A stretch of DNA of 64,000 nucleotides from Montifringilla adamsi (GCA_017590115.1 JAGGNK010008781.1:5745371-5809370); one strand, 5' to 3'; shown: positions 35,181-50,190, counted from the stretch's first letter. Program-made: numbers and translations. Notes: generated by a model from the sequence alone, not told the origin.

Positions 35181-37077
35181 CCAAAAAAAACCTGGAAGAA
35201 AGGTCTCTGTGCTCAAAAATTTCCTATTTTTTCTATGCAAGTATGTCAACCAATAAAACATATTCTTCCTATGGAATACATGACTCCCTGTCTGCTTTAA
35301 TATGTCTGTTTCCTTCTTCCACAGCAGTACTTTGGAAATCTAGTCTTGGACCCACAGACTTTTGTACCTGGCACTCAGAAACAAAGATCCCATCAAAGAC
35401 TCTCTATTTTCATCCAGTTACACATCCTGGCATTACAGGGCGTCACCACAATGCAAATAAAGACATAAATACCATGAGTGGGAATCCAGACTCTTGGCTC
35501 AGCCAAGTGCACAACAAAGACATCACATAAGAATATAAACAAAAATTGTGGCTGAAAATCCCACAAACAACCAAACTTTCTTATTGTTCTGATATGACCT
35601 GAAGGGTGCTTCAAAAGAGAAGAGTGGCAAACTGCACAAGGAATGGCTGTGGCAATGTGGGTGAAGTATTTTGCTGCCTGAAAAAATAAAAAAAAAAGTT
35701 TTAAAGAAAATAGAGCAAGAAAAAGGTCTTTGGAGAAAACTGCCACAAACTGACAAGAGTTTTGCCTGACTGAATTCAAAATACTGCCCTGCTCAGCCTA
35801 TCTACTGAAAGACAATGTTAGAAAAAAAGTCCAGCTTTTGTGAAATTCTTCAGAAGACAAACCTGATTGACTTGTCAGCAGCTCCTTACTGTTCTGCAGT
35901 TCCAATAGCATATGAGAATCAAATATTAATAACTTTCTCAGGAATGCTTCTGTAGCATAAGGAGGTGTCTCTCATGAACCTGTTGCTCAAAATTATTGTG
36001 ATTTTTCACCTTGGATGAGCTCTGAAAGCCAGCACCACTAAGTGAGAGGGGAGCAGCTTTTGCAACTCCTTCAAGTCATTCAGAAAAACAAAGCAGAGGC
36101 AGCATTTGGTGATTTGAGTCACTGAAGAGCACAAGCTCTAATTGTTCTGCTTTTTAGAAGGTGCACTGGTTCACACCATCACTCCTGGCAGTGCAGCATC
36201 ACACGAGGGCATCATTGCACTGTAAACACACTGAGAGGAAACCAGCTCGACCTCAAATATCACTGTCCTCCCAGACAAACGGAGAAAACAGATGAAACAA
36301 AGGCAGGAACTTCCCTAAAAGCTCAGTTTTTTTTATCAAAGGAAGGAGACAGCAATGGAGAAAGTGCACCTATTTAATAACACTTCCCAATGATTTCTTC
36401 CTCCCTCCCTCCCAGTCAGCATCCCCTTCCTCACTGTTATTCATTTTCAGTGGAGGACCACAATGGTTTGAGCAGCTCCCTGCTGCTTTCTCACAGATTT
36501 CTTTGCGGTGCCTTTGTGAAAATCAATGCTACAACACTTTTCAAATGTAACTGTTTGGTTTGAGGCACTCATTTTTGCAGGCTAACACAGACAGGACACC
36601 TCCCAGCTCCCCTGCGTTCATCTCCTGCAGCAAAACCCTTCAGCATGTGCTTCACTTCAACCAGGCACTCAGCTCCTGCTGACATCAAGGGGACTTCCAC
36701 AAGTGCTGCACTGATGGCAAAGCCCCAGAGATGCAGTAGAAGTTTGGGTCTGCTCAAATGCCTGGCTGGTGTATCTCCCAAAGCTTCTCCAAGCTATTTA
36801 ATGAAAAATCAACATAAACACAAACCACACTGAAAGGAAATCAGGCTAGAAAATTTCAAGATAATTTTTTTTTTCTGTTGTTGTTTTTATGTGTGAATCC
36901 TGTTATTACTACATGTGAATCATCAAGCAGGCAAACAGGCTATAGGTGCTCTGACACACCATTTAAATTTTGGGAGCATGTTTCCTTGTCAGTGATTAAA
37001 ATGACATGGTGGTTACACATATTTTGATACAAAATATTAAAATCACACAAGCACAAGTATAATTTTAGGATACGTTT

Positions 37078-37096
37078 TATATATATATATATATAT
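37078..37096. repeat. (TA)n dinucleotide repeat
   Basis: Alternating TA run, followed by TTTATATTTGGG. Confidence 0.9.
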
Positions 37097-40000
37097 TTAT
37101 ATTTGGGATAGATATATACACACTCATGGCATCCTTCCACGAAGTGTTTTGCTTAAGGGAGAATGCCTCAGAGCTAAGTTCCAGATCATTCCAACTGAAC
37201 AAACACCTCAGCAAAAGTAACACCACAAGTATGAAATTAAGTTTGAGGTGTGCTACAGTACTGTAAGCTCCCTGCAGAGAGGATCTGACAGAACTGCAGT
37301 CAAAGTGTTACCAGAGAAATTTTCGAGTGAAAATTCACTGGGGTTTGGACATCCAGGTGATCAAACATCCTCTGGAAAATTTCACCCTTTTTATTGATTA
37401 TTTCTCAAATCAGATGCACATGTAGCTTTATAAAGAAACAGAAATGTGACAGCACATGTGCATGGGAAGGGGGAGAGGAAGGAAAAGGCACTAATCAGCT
37501 AGCCAAAACAATATTTAATATTACAATTACTTTATTGCTTCCACTCCACTTGATTTTTTGGGCTAGCAATCAAGTCAGAAGGATTTATATTATCAGAGGA
37601 CCTGGCCCTCATTTTTCTTCTGAATTGTCTCTATTGGCTGCATATCAAAATAAATATGTCTTGGGCATTTGACAGGGCAAAGAGCCAAGACTGCAGGTTC
37701 ATGGAAATTATTTTTTTTTGTTTGTGATTTGTTTGTTAGTTTTCTTAAGCTTCTTTTGGAAAGGTTTAGTGGTATTTATCTACTGCAAGCAAGTGGGCAG
37801 GGCTTACAAGAGAAGCTTTGTTCAGCAGGCTTTGGTGTCAGGGAGGCTTGCTGCCTTATTTGAGTACCTCTCCTTTGTGTAGGGGATTTGTTATTTGTTT
37901 GTTGTCAAGATGCCTCTGGGCATTAGCCCCCACTTCTTATAAAGAGATTATTTTTCTATTATTTTTCACGCTGTTCCCCCTCAGCAGTTTCAGCTGCTGT
38001 AACACTCGAGGATGTTCCAACAGGCAGACAGATAACGGAGGGACACTGAAAGAATTCAACGTCGTGCCTCCAGATTTTCTTTCCTGACATCATTTTCCTT
38101 TGAAGTGGCTTCTCAGTCCCCAGATACTGACTCCCCTTTCCTTGCCCTGCTTGATCTCTAGTTTAATACTATTTTTTAAGTGCTGCAGCTTTACTTGTGT
38201 CCACATGGCCCCATACTATTATTACCAGACCCTGCAAAATAAAGAAGGATCAAGAAGCCAACCCCTTCTGGCAAGGTTAACCCTAGAAAATGAAAAGCCT
38301 CTTGGCATTCTGATGGAAGCCATAAGGACTTAATTTTCTCCAGAACAGCTAATTTTCTTCTTGAGCCACTTACCTGGGACCTGACCCAGTTTCAGCACCC
38401 AGGTCCAATTCCTGGGATCACACAGCCCTTCACAAAACCCCAGTGTGTCTGGTCTTTAACATGGGAAAGAGAGGTCACTCTGGACAGGAGGCTTAATTTG
38501 GAAATAAAACCCCAAGTCAGCAACATGGGAGATGCCATTAGGGTAATCTCAAGGCAAGAGTATGGGGAAGAACAGGCAGACAGGGGAAAAATTAATATTA
38601 CAAGGTCCTATTTCACATCTCAGCAGGCACAAGGTATGAACTTGACAGGTTTGTCCTCTGAGCAGCTGCAGGAGCGAATCCCATGCACGGGGCATGAGTT
38701 CCAATGGCATAAGGCATTTCCAAGCTGTCAAAAAACCCCCAGCACTAAATGCAAGCTGTTCTGATTCACTGGTACATGACTATAGAAATAGTGAGTCTGG
38801 CACCTTTCAGCTTTCTTCAGGATTGCAGCTCTAAAAGGATGATGTCTGGAAAAACATCAACAGCTTTCAGCTTGCTAAGGCAGAAACATTTCACACAAGG
38901 CTTTTTAACACATTTGAGAAATAAATAAAATTTAAGTGCTACATGCCTCTGGATCCAGTACAGATTCCTGGTTTATACCCTGAACTGGTGTGGACTGGCA
39001 TCTCATTACCAATTTCAAGGAAACCACACTCATCTGTCAGCTGAGAATTGGACATAACCCCTTTATCACTGGCCATAACCAAGCTTTAGGACATATCTCA
39101 GAAGTTAAAGGAAATGCAGTATCAGCAGGTTTACACAGGGCAGATAAATAAAAGCCTAGAGGAAGTGGTGGGTAATAACTTGCACAAAGGGGTAGTTGAG
39201 GTGCATCAAAAAGAAACATTAGGTTGCTTCACAAAAATCAGACAGTAACACTGTTCAAAAAGGAAGTTATGATGAGACACTGCACTAAATCTAGTGATGA
39301 ATGTGCTGATAACTCAACACTTAGCTTTGTGTCACCACTGTAAATCAGAGGTAATTTTTCAGAAGTCTGAATGTTGTTCTTTCTTAGTCCATCTTCAGCT
39401 CAGAGTTCTCAGCTCTAATGGCAAGAACAAAATTTATAGTCCAGAACTTTGAGCTGATTCTTATGCTAGATGGGAGCTTGTCTCCAAGAGGTTAGGCTAA
39501 CATATTTCTTATTCTCACAGATGCTTGAAAGTTGCTAAGGAAGTCTGAGATTGACAAAAAGCAGAACAAGATATAGCCTCGGACTTGGGGAAGAGATAAG
39601 AATAAAATTTTAAACATTTTCTAATCTTTGCCATGCAAATTCTTCCTTCTGGAAAGGTTCTCTTGTTCTTCACTACCAGACCAATATTTTAGAGTCCTCA
39701 GATATTCGTTTTCATGTCTAATATATATATTTATCCATTAACAAAAGTCACTGAGGCCAGGGCTCTCCCACCAGCCCAACATGTGGCCCTAGCACAACAG
39801 AAAATGCTCTTAAGAGCTCAGTGGTGCAGGACACAATATAAAACTTTTCCTTTTGATCCAGATACTTTAGGGCTTTTCAACAAAGATTAGTTAATTGATA
39901 GATATCGAAGTGAATGTGTACAATTAAACAAACATAGTGGGCTACTATGAAATCTCTAATTGATGTGGAAGTCTCTTTACATGGCAGATCTGGGTTAGCA

Positions 40001-40627
40001 GTCTAAGGCAACTTTGCACACAGATGTTTCCTTCACACTTTGAATTTATTCACTCTTTCTGAATCAAATCAGCAAGACATTAGTTTCTTTGACATCTTCA
40101 CTGAAAGGATGTGTCAAATTCTGAAAACACTTTGAAATTTGTCACAGACATGTAAGAGAGAGAAGTGATTTAGTCTTCAGTGTTGACATGAATAAGTGGT
40201 TTGGTGGCACCCTTTTGAAACACTGCACAGTGAAACGCATTTATGTCTGCTGGAGGAGCAATCTAAAGCAATCTGAAACTGGAGTTGGTAAACACAGAGA
40301 CAACAGGCAAGAAGGAAAACAACCTCACTGAGATGCTTGGAACAAAGGCAGAGAAAAGCCTTTCACACTTTATCAACCTACTGTACCCCACAGAGCATTA
40401 AAAAATAAATAAATTTAAAAAATTAAACTGTGCAAACACGGCTCAGCACTGACCATGGCTGCCAGATGTCCTGACAGCAGCTCACACACCTGACCAGACC
40501 ACCTGGGCTGGAGATTCTGTCCATAGCAGCTGCTTACAAGATGTGTGCAATGGATTACTTAAAACTTCACCTGCAAAGCAAGGTAATGTTAGGCTCTGAT
40601 TAAGATCTCATCACTGAAACCAAAGAC

Positions 40628-40650
40628 ATGGATCTATTTAATAGATCCAT
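40628..40650. repeat. Perfect inverted repeat, 10-bp arms, 3-nt loop
   Basis: ATGGATCTAT (40628-40637) and ATAGATCCAT (40641-40650) are exact reverse complements around TTA. Confidence 0.93.
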
Positions 40651-43633
40651 TTTTTAATAGGCTCATCAGCTGTACAACCATCCTCTCCCACTTGCACATG
40701 ACAAGGAAGCATAAGACACTGGTGATAACCAGCTCTGTTCACATGTCTGAATCATTCAATTAGCTTTTTTTCCCTTTGTGACAAAAGAACAGTGCAGATG
40801 ACACAGCACAAGCTGAGAGAATCTATCTAGTGGCTTCATGGATATCTCACACTGGAAGGAGTGGTAGATTGAGCCCAAGGTTTGTATTACAGCCTGACAC
40901 TGATATTTTAATCAGCCTTTCCTAACTCACCCACTGCCTTTCTAACCCTCTCGGAACGGGCTGAGTTACAGCAACAAAGGCTGCCACTTTGTGGTCAGTT
41001 TTTTTTAGCATTCAGGTAAACACAATGCATTTTCTGCTCTTTATTCCCTCGCCTCAAAGGGGAAACTGAGAAGCAAGTTGATTCATCTTGTTCTAGTGAT
41101 GACCTGGATGCAGGAACAAATTCAGGTTTAATGTTTCTCCAATACCAGCACATCCCACTCTACCTGTGAATGAACAAACCCTAATGATCTGCACACAGAA
41201 GCAAAGATGAGAGAAACACAGCGAGATGTGAATAAAGCAGAGAGAAGGACTGAAAAAAAACCTGATTATTTTTTCTTCTGTATCATAGGGATTATTGAAA
41301 TATACTTTTCAATAGAGAAAAAAAACAAATTACAAAATGAATCAATGTTTTAAATCTGTCCCATTTCAGAAGAGAAAAACAAATGCATATTTTAAATTAC
41401 ATTGATAATGTGTTCTTTCTTCTCATCAAATTGATTTGCACAGTATTAAATATCTAACTAAAATACAACCACTGAATTGTTTCTCTGGAGGACTGGGCAT
41501 CAGGCAGGACAGGAGAGCAGAACTGAGGCTCAAACAGCTACAGCACCACAGCTTCACATCTGGCCTTAATCCCAAGCAGCTTTCAGGGTGTGAATCACTG
41601 AGATATTCTGTCCATGCAGGGCATAGCTAACATTTGCCCCTCTGTGATAATTTCTCTTCTGGTCCAAGCCCACGAGGCCAACAGACATAGTGTAATAAAC
41701 AAATGTTAATGTGGCTCACGCTTGCCAGTTAATTAATGGTTCTTCTCAGAAACCATTTAGTAAATTATTTGGATGATGCATAGTGCTTTGAAGGCGTTTT
41801 GCAGTTACTAATAACACCATTCTCCCTTCCTATTCTACAGCTGGTTTTATTAATGGAATCTTTTTATGGACGAGGGCTGATCTGCAAGAATATTCACAAA
41901 AATAACACTCAGAAATATATTCCATATAGGTTGTTCTGAATGCCTAACCTCTAAGAGGCACAGCTGCTTCAGGAAGCCATCAGTTTGCTGGCTGAAGAGA
42001 CTGATTGCCTTCAGGAGCTCAGAGCCTGGCATTCCTGTGTGAGAAGGTGCTTGCTGTGACTCTTCAAACTTTCCAGAAGATATCAGAGTTCCTAACAAGG
42101 AAAAATTCACTTGCTCCATCCCTTATTGAACTCTACCAAGTCTAATGGGCTCTACTGATTCATTTTCACTTAATTGGCTTTAAGATGCTACCTCATTATT
42201 AGTTCAGCTGCAGGCATTCACACCATCTTGGAAAGGTAAATTGGACCTAAAACCAGGGAATTACTCCTTTAATTAGGTTGGATTGATCAGAAAGGCTACA
42301 AAGATCACCTGCATTAACTACAAATCAGCACATGTACCCTGCTTAGAGTCAGGGAGTGACAAATGACCGCAGAAGTCCTGTCTTGTAGCACCCAGCAGAG
42401 TGAGAACAAGCTAGGGGATGTTCCAGTAAGGCCATCCATCCGCGGGGCCACAGACTGCAATCAGGCTTAGCTGAAATTTGTTATTGTAATGAACTGAACC
42501 TCCTCAAAGTAGCAGATGCCAGGAGGGAAGGATGTTATATGGATTTCCAATAGCAGCCAAACAGCCTCAATCTTGGAGCCAAATTTCTGTCACTCTGATG
42601 CTCCGTGGAGTGTCTTGTTTATGGACTTTTATTACTTACTGGGCTTTGTAAACCACTCATTCCAGAGCTCCCCGTGCTATCAGCAACTTATCATCACTTG
42701 CCATCAGCTGTTGCATATTATGTGCATTAGTAAAGTTCCCCACAGAAACACAGAACAACAGAAGCAGTTGGGTTTATTTTCCCCAGCAAGAAGAAAAATA
42801 AAATCAAGATTTCCACAGAAATAAGCTCCTGAATATATAAAAATTAATAACAAGGCACTAAATGTTTCTGTGCCAAATGAGGGAGTGGGCAATGAAAAGC
42901 TCTTCATTGTGTTGGTGTCTGGCTAACCTAACACACATTCTGGGAGGGATTTTGAGAATTGCCTCGTGCTCCTGTAAGTGTCCTTTTTCAATGACATCAG
43001 TGTCACAGCTGCTCAGGTGATCTTAAGGATTCTCCCTTTTTAGCACCCAACCTCTGCCATCAGAGAGCTCTCAGTAAGAGCTGAGCCACACAGTGGAGCA
43101 TGCAGAAGACGCTGCTGGGATGATGCCAAAATGTATTTTAAGAAGATTCCTGTTGCTTTATTAATTTCAAGTTCCATTGAAAACCAGTCCTTAGTTACAA
43201 CACAGATACCCCTGGTTGCAAAAGCTCATAAAGCAATCTTGGTTGCTTGCAAAACATCTGTACTCTGTGTGCTGTTATGGCTATAAATCTGTATTATGCT
43301 CCTCTGCACACCAGTATTTATCTTTGTTGTTTAGTGCACCCCTGCACACTGGAGAATTCATTAGGAAAACGACAGAGTCATGCAGTGTGGCTATAAATTA
43401 GTGTGCTGCTGCCTGAAGAAATGCTATTGATTTTGCATGGTACTCCTGGATTTGCATGTTTGCCAGTTAGCTTAACCATAATACCATCATGTGTATCAAA
43501 AATATCCTCCAGAGTTGAGTTTGCAGCCCAGCTAAAGGTAAATTCTGGCAGAATGGGAAGCCTTCACAGAATGCCAGGGAGGAAAAAGGCCCCAAATCCA
43601 ATCAAATAAGTGGCTTAGATTGAACCAAGCATG

Positions 43634-43653
43634 AAAAAAAAAAAAAAAAAAAA
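43634..43653 (+). repeat. Poly(A) tract, 20 nt
   Basis: Uninterrupted A run between CAAGCATG and GGAATAAAAAGG. No flanking duplication was seen. Confidence 0.95.
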
Positions 43654-45051
43654 GGAATAAAAAGGACACTGCTACACCCAGGGCAAAGAAGGAAGCCCCT
43701 GCAGGACTGCTGGAGAAGTGTTAACCAGGAGATGGAAGACAGAAAATTCCAAGGAGGAACAGCTGCTTGCAAGCCTTGGTTTGTGCTCTCCATGGGCTGC
43801 AGCTGCCTTGGCATTTCTGCTTGGGACAGGGACACCCCTGTGTCCTGCTGTCACTTGGTTACAAAAGCTGCAAGTTGGCTTTGACTTGTTGGCAATCAAT
43901 TATGGCAGGAGAGCCAATTGATCACAGATCATGATTAGCCAGATAATTTGCTTCATATTTCCATTAACGAGCCCAACAGGCATGATTAATTGCTGCAGGG
44001 GGTAGAATTTCAGCATGGCTAGTGGGGAACTTGCTTTGTAATATTGTGAATCCCATTACTGTTAATGGAAATTTAACAGCCAAATCCCCTGTGGATCACT
44101 TAGTAAAAATTACCCCTTAAGGTTAAAGGGGATTTCATCAATAGTATTCCAGGATGCTCTGATTTAAAAGTACTGCAAGTCTTTAGTGTCACACAGAAAT
44201 ATGCATCCCACTGTTTTTTGCATATCCCTTGTTATTATATCTATCACTTTACCCTTCTCAAATGGAATTTCAAAACACAGCTCAGCCTATTGAAATGTAA
44301 GACACATTAAGGGTAAATTTTCTAAAAGTTATCCAAGGAGATTATCTGCTAAATTCCTATTAATATTAATGGAATTGCCTAGACACTACTCTGAAAATGA
44401 ACCTCAACAACAATTTATCAGATTCCTTGGTTCTTGATGCCTACATACAGCAGAAGGTACACCACATTCCAGCCCAGATTTGGGATGGAAATCTGGATAC
44501 CACATTGTCCCAGCTGATGACACCCAATGCTTCATCTGGCACCAGCCTGAGATGTAGACAGAGTCTTATAAATGACTGTCTGGAGCCAACACATGGATGC
44601 CACCTGAACCTAGCTAAAGGATATGTAGAAAAGTGTTAAGTTGTCACTCTAGAGTGCCTTCCTGACTGTCAGTCACCAAGAAACACCAGTGACAGAATGC
44701 TCCTACTGTTGGGCAGTCAAGTTGTTGGAGAGTTAAGTTCCTCTGAAACACAAGGCTCATGTTCTCCAGAAGCCAAAGCCCATTAAGACAACATCCAGAG
44801 GAGTCACCTCCTAAATACACATGAAACAAAAGCATAACTGCAGACACCAGACAGTGTGTCCCAGACTGATGACACCAATCCTTTAGATTGGATTTGGCCA
44901 TTTGAATGTCAGCAGTATTGCAGTGTGTGCATGGGCTCACTCATTTAACCTCCACCGTGACCATTCAGTGAAAACACAGCCTTGAATGCAGGCTGATGCA
45001 TGTGCACATCTATTTGATGGGGTGTTCAAATCATGTGGCATTCAACATCCA

Positions 45052-45094
45052 CCAGTAACATTTTACTGGAACTCCCTCCAGTAACATTTTACTG
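45052..45094 (+). repeat. Short tandem direct repeat, 17-bp units 26 bp apart
   Basis: CCAGTAACATTTTACTG occurs exactly at 45052-45068 and again at 45078-45094. Confidence 0.93.
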
Positions 45095-48000
45095 ATGTAA
45101 ACCAATAAAAATCCACAGGTGATTGCTTAAAAAAAAATAATAAATAGGTACTTTGATGTTTTCGTTCAAAGTGAGAGAAAAGACTGACTGGATCAAAATC
45201 CATAAGCTGGCACAGTTAGTGTCAGCCACAGCTTGATGCCACCACAGCCAAAGTTATTGGCAAAACCCCTGACTAGTTTGGGAATACTCATGCACATAAG
45301 CTGAAACATCCAAATTAATCAAGCAAAACAACCTGTCTATGATATCAAGCAGTTATTAGCATTAAAACCATCCCTAAAACAATTTGTCTGCCCTGGAAAT
45401 GAAGAGGGATTCCCCCAGCCCACATTTCCCGGATTTAATGATACAAGGCACTGCAAGGATTTAAAATTTGTTTTCTGTTCCATTTCTACACCCCATGATT
45501 GTTTTTGTACTAAAACTGTGTCCATATTATGCAATCTGCTCCTTGTGCAGTGTGGGGCCTCAAGGTCTGTTGTCATCAAGTGGGAGAAAGGCAGCCTTGG
45601 ATTCTCATTAGCATGAGATAATTCTGAGCTACTTTGTCCAACTACCTGAGGGGAACGAGTGGATGAAAAGAAAGAAGGAAGCATTAAAAAACAAGCAGCC
45701 ACACGGAGAGGGAGAGACCAAAGGAGCAGAAGAGACAATCAGGCAAGAGACAACAGAGATAGAAGGGATACAGCAGACAAACCTCAGAACAGGATTCATT
45801 CTTGAGACCTTGAGGGTTTCAGAGGCTTCTCCCTGTGCATCTGAGTCCAGCCCTCCTTCCACTCATTAATCACATTCTATTTACATTCACCTCTGTGTTA
45901 ATTTCCTGAGGTCACCTATTTCAAATTTTTTTCTTTCAAACACATAACACCTCTAGAAGTGTTTACCCCACTATCTTTCTACAGTCAGAGGGGATGTCAA
46001 AAGAAAGCTCTATGATCAAGAAAGGCTAATTTCCCTACAAAACATAAGCCTCTTCTACTTTTCCTCTGAATTAATTTCTGTTCAAACTAAAATATTTCCT
46101 TTACATTCTCATTTTGTGTGACAGATAGGACACCTGGTTAGTTGTTTTTGCAATTAAAAAGGCATCTATATTTTTCTACCCTGAGAAATAGGTTCTCCCC
46201 TTCTCATCTAGTCTAGGCTTCTCCTATTAGGCAAGAAACTCCTCAAAGCTCTAATGCTGCTCTTACTTTGAACATCCATTGTGAAAGACATTTATGAGCT
46301 TTCCTGGGAGTTGCTAAGGTGCTTAAGAGGTCTGGTGTCCACAGCAGCACTGAGCTCATAAGTCACTGGCACAGCTAGAGGAGAATGTGGAACATTAAGG
46401 CCTGGTGGAGCTGAGCCAGGAAAGGCGGAGGGAGGGAGAGGAGAGTGATGAAATAGAATGAGATACGTTGGCAAGAGCAGGAGACAGAAGGTGGAGAAAA
46501 AGTCTAAAGACTTGCCAGAAAGAAAGGATTTAAGACTGGGAAAAAAGCTGAACCAAGGTGGGAAAATGGTATGAATTTTCAACACAGCCCTTGGACAGCT
46601 CAGGATGATTTGGTCCTGGCCATTTGTCTCACACACTTCAGTGCCTCATCTCCACCATCCCCACAAACACTTCTTTGTTGCCAGCTCCACGTGCAAAATG
46701 CAAAAGATATCCAAACCTCCAAGACTGCCTTAGAGAGGATTTAATGAGTGCTGCTTGCATACCACACCTGCCTGCCAGGGCTGAGAACTGAGCAAAGTCA
46801 AACATGTACCTCCCTCTGCATCTCATTTTCATGGCTGCTAAGATGGTGCCTGTCACACAACCAGCCTGGTTACATCCACACCTTCCTTAGCCCTGCTTTG
46901 GTTCTGCATGTTGAAACACTGCTAGGCAGAACTGACAGCAGACCTGTGTTTACCCCAGAGACTGTTGTGAAAGCACCTGGGGATAAACAGGGATGTGGCT
47001 GACAGTCAGCCCTTCACATCTAGATTCTAGAAAAAAATGTCAGTGCCCCATGAGGTATGCAGAAGGACAAAACTTTGTGTAAAGATCTAAAAAAGCCACC
47101 TTAATGAGAGTTTGCTATATTTTCATGTAGAAACTGCCTCTGATATGTGACATGACAGGAAATGTTGCTCCAGTAAGATGGACAACAAGGCAATGCCTAA
47201 TTAAAACAGGCAGAGCAAATGGAAAGGGAGAGAAAGTAAGTTATAGCACACTGACACATCACTGCATCTTCCTGAAGAGATACTGAATAGGGATTAATGA
47301 GGAAAGAGAAAAATGAACCACATTTCCCTCAGCAATTATTTTTGCTGTGCTTCCAGCTGGAGACAGCCACGAGTAACCTTTATGAATGAAAGCACCTACA
47401 ATGCTACAGAGCACACGGTGACACCAGCCTGGGTCTGAATGCAGCTTCCCAAAATCCCTTCCCACTTCTGCTGCAGCCCAGGGAACACCTCAGCACAACC
47501 CCAGAAGCAAAACACATTGACCCTCAAGTTAAAAAATGGCCTAGGGAGGAGATGGGAAGGAGGAGGCAAGGTAAAGTAGGAAAGTTAATGGACTGATTCA
47601 GTTTATACCAGGTCTGGCTTAACACTGAAGGTGCTCACTGCAGAACACTGAGGTCTTGGCTCCATGATCCATTATCCACAACTCCATCCCCTGCAGGGAT
47701 GGGCCAGGTTCATTTCAAGCAGCTGGTACTACCACAGGTAGTTTCCAAACTGACTTTACCAAGTCTCCACCTCTTCTCTCAGGAGGTTCCCGGCAAAGCT
47801 TGGTTTGACACAGAATCAGAGCCATGTCCCACTCTGCTGCCCTGCCCCAGATCAGAAAAATAACAAATATTATGAGAGGAAACAGGCAAGCACTTTTGTA
47901 GGAATGCAAAAAACATCCTTATATAATCTCTGCAGCCTTTTTGACTGAAGATCGTTAAACTCTCATGAGTAAATCTCTCCACATTTCATTTGGCATGTGT

Positions 48001-49929
48001 TCAAGAAGCCCTAATTCTAGCAATACTAATGCTTCTCTCTCTTATCTGTTTACTTCAACAGAATTTTTTTTCTGCAGTTCCTAAGTCTGGCACAATACTT
48101 CCCTGGCCCTCAAAATATAATCTTCATTCTCCTCCCTACTGCTTTGTAAACATTTTTTCTCTCTCTAACACCGCTAATCAGAAAAGCACACATTTTGAGG
48201 CTTGGAGACACCTGCCTGCATTGGCTAATCTTCCCAGAGCTCCTCTATGATTCTCAAAATCCTTCTTGCTAGGCAATTTGCTTCTTCCCACTCAGCACCA
48301 TGGCTGACCCTCCTTTCTGTCATACACCCCATTTTCTGTTCTTAACACCATCCTTAGCCCTGTGTGTGCATCTGGTGAAGATCTTGTAATAGGAAAGGCT
48401 CTTCTTCTTCCCATGCTTTTCTGTCTTGATCTCTGTCTACCCCACCTTATTTTTATATTAAAAAAGGCATTTCTATGCAAGTAAAAATCCCCTTTTAGTA
48501 ACTCTAACTCCTCCCATTTGAACACTACACTTGTATTGAAGATGTATCAGTTCACCAGAGCACCCAAACATTTTGGCACAAACAACAGATTTGTAACAGT
48601 CTCTTTTAGATTATACATTTGTTATTATGTGTATTAAAGGGACAATTTATGTACAAAAGTGGTGGCTGTATATTTATAGTTAAGACAATGGAGCTGCGCA
48701 GAACATTCACAATGAAAATTTAAAATCCACTGAATTTAGACTCTGCTTTCATTTTGTAAAATCGATTGAGGCAAACCCAAAGTTTCTCTCTTTAATTCTC
48801 GTGCTACAAAATATAGCACATCCATATCTGTCTGCTTTTGGAGAGAAAAATGCTTCTGCATTTGAAATTGTGCATTTCAGATTAACTGTACTATGAAGCT
48901 CAGTGTCTCGGCATAAATCCAAGTATTTCACAGAAGCCCTTGTGAGGAAGAATGGCCCAAAATGATCTAGTCCATGATCTCTACTTACATATAAACATGT
49001 ATACACAGACTTATACACACAAACACACAGATGAGTTATCAAGATGGGGAGACAGAATGTGCGCCTGGTGCTGCAGAAAGAGGGCATGCTTAATTAAAGG
49101 ATATCAGTAAAAGAACAAGTTGAAATGTCTGTGACAAAGTCTGGCTTTGTCATGTGTCTGATGTTGGAGAGGATTACAACATTTGATTGTAGATTTAAGA
49201 AAACTGAAAGTTCTTAGGCAGAGATATATGAGATAGGAGCAAATAACCCCCACCTTATCCTCAAATTATTTTCATGTGCTTATTTAGTAACCAACAAAAG
49301 AGAAACACCTCTTGTTGAAAACAAAATTAACTAGTGATTGACATTGCTAATATTTATGCATAAGAGGGAAACGAAGCATCCCAGTTATGTTTTACAGGAA
49401 ATTTCAGAGAAAGAAAGCATGTACTCTGTGTCATGAGAATTTCTCTAAATATCAGCATTAGGTTTCCAAGTAAAAAGACCCTGCAAAGCCAAGGTCTGAC
49501 ATGCAGAATTCAGCTGTGGCTTGACAGTGCTCAGCACAGTATGACAACATACCAAGAGACACTTCCAATGCCTTCTACTTCTGTTTCACTGTAGTTGGAG
49601 ACCTGCTTGCTGTTTGGGACCCAGAAGGCCTGAGCCCAGGCCATCTTCACAGCCCTGGAAGGGTGGGAAGAGCAGTGGTGGGACAGGCTCCAGAGCTCTC
49701 TGGCTTCACAAGGCACAGCAACCCAAACTCCTTCTGACGAAGGAAATCAATACCACAGCCGGAGATGTGCCCTGGCTTGGCACAGAATCTCAAATGAACA
49801 AAAGGCCTCCTCCTGCCTGAAGGTCACCCCCTGAGCACTGTATCAAAGCTCACCTCATTTAATGCAAGCATCTGCAGAGGGTATTTTCCCCTCCAGGACT
49901 TCCACGTCCTTCTCCAACATTGACTGTTT

Positions 49930-50190
49930 GAGATCAGTAGTCTATACAATTTATCGCACCTGTCAAGGCTAATTTATTCATGCGATCTGGCAGTAATCAA
50001 AAAGACTGAGATCGATGTGCCAGCAAACCCTGACATTTATTCATATTTTAAAGTCCTACTTGACCTTGAACTGCAGCTAACTGGAGCTGAACTGTCAGCA
50101 TCTCTCTGAGGCTCGGGGGGTCTGGCAGATCGGCGCCTCTCGGCTACAGGCACGATGTCAGGGCAGCAGACGCTCGGGCCAGCAGCAGGA
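49930..50190. promoter_or_regulatory. Possible intronic regulatory segment
   Basis: Several binding-site words cluster here: an E-box CACCTG (49957-49962) running into TGTCAAGG, homeobox-like CTAATTTATT and CAGTAATCA, and TGACCTTGA (50061-50069), an extended nuclear-receptor half-site. A CpG-richer patch follows (about 50110-50180, seven CpG in about 80 bp) in an otherwise CpG-poor intron. This is a suggestion from composition and motifs only; conservation and activity are unknown. Confidence 0.25.
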
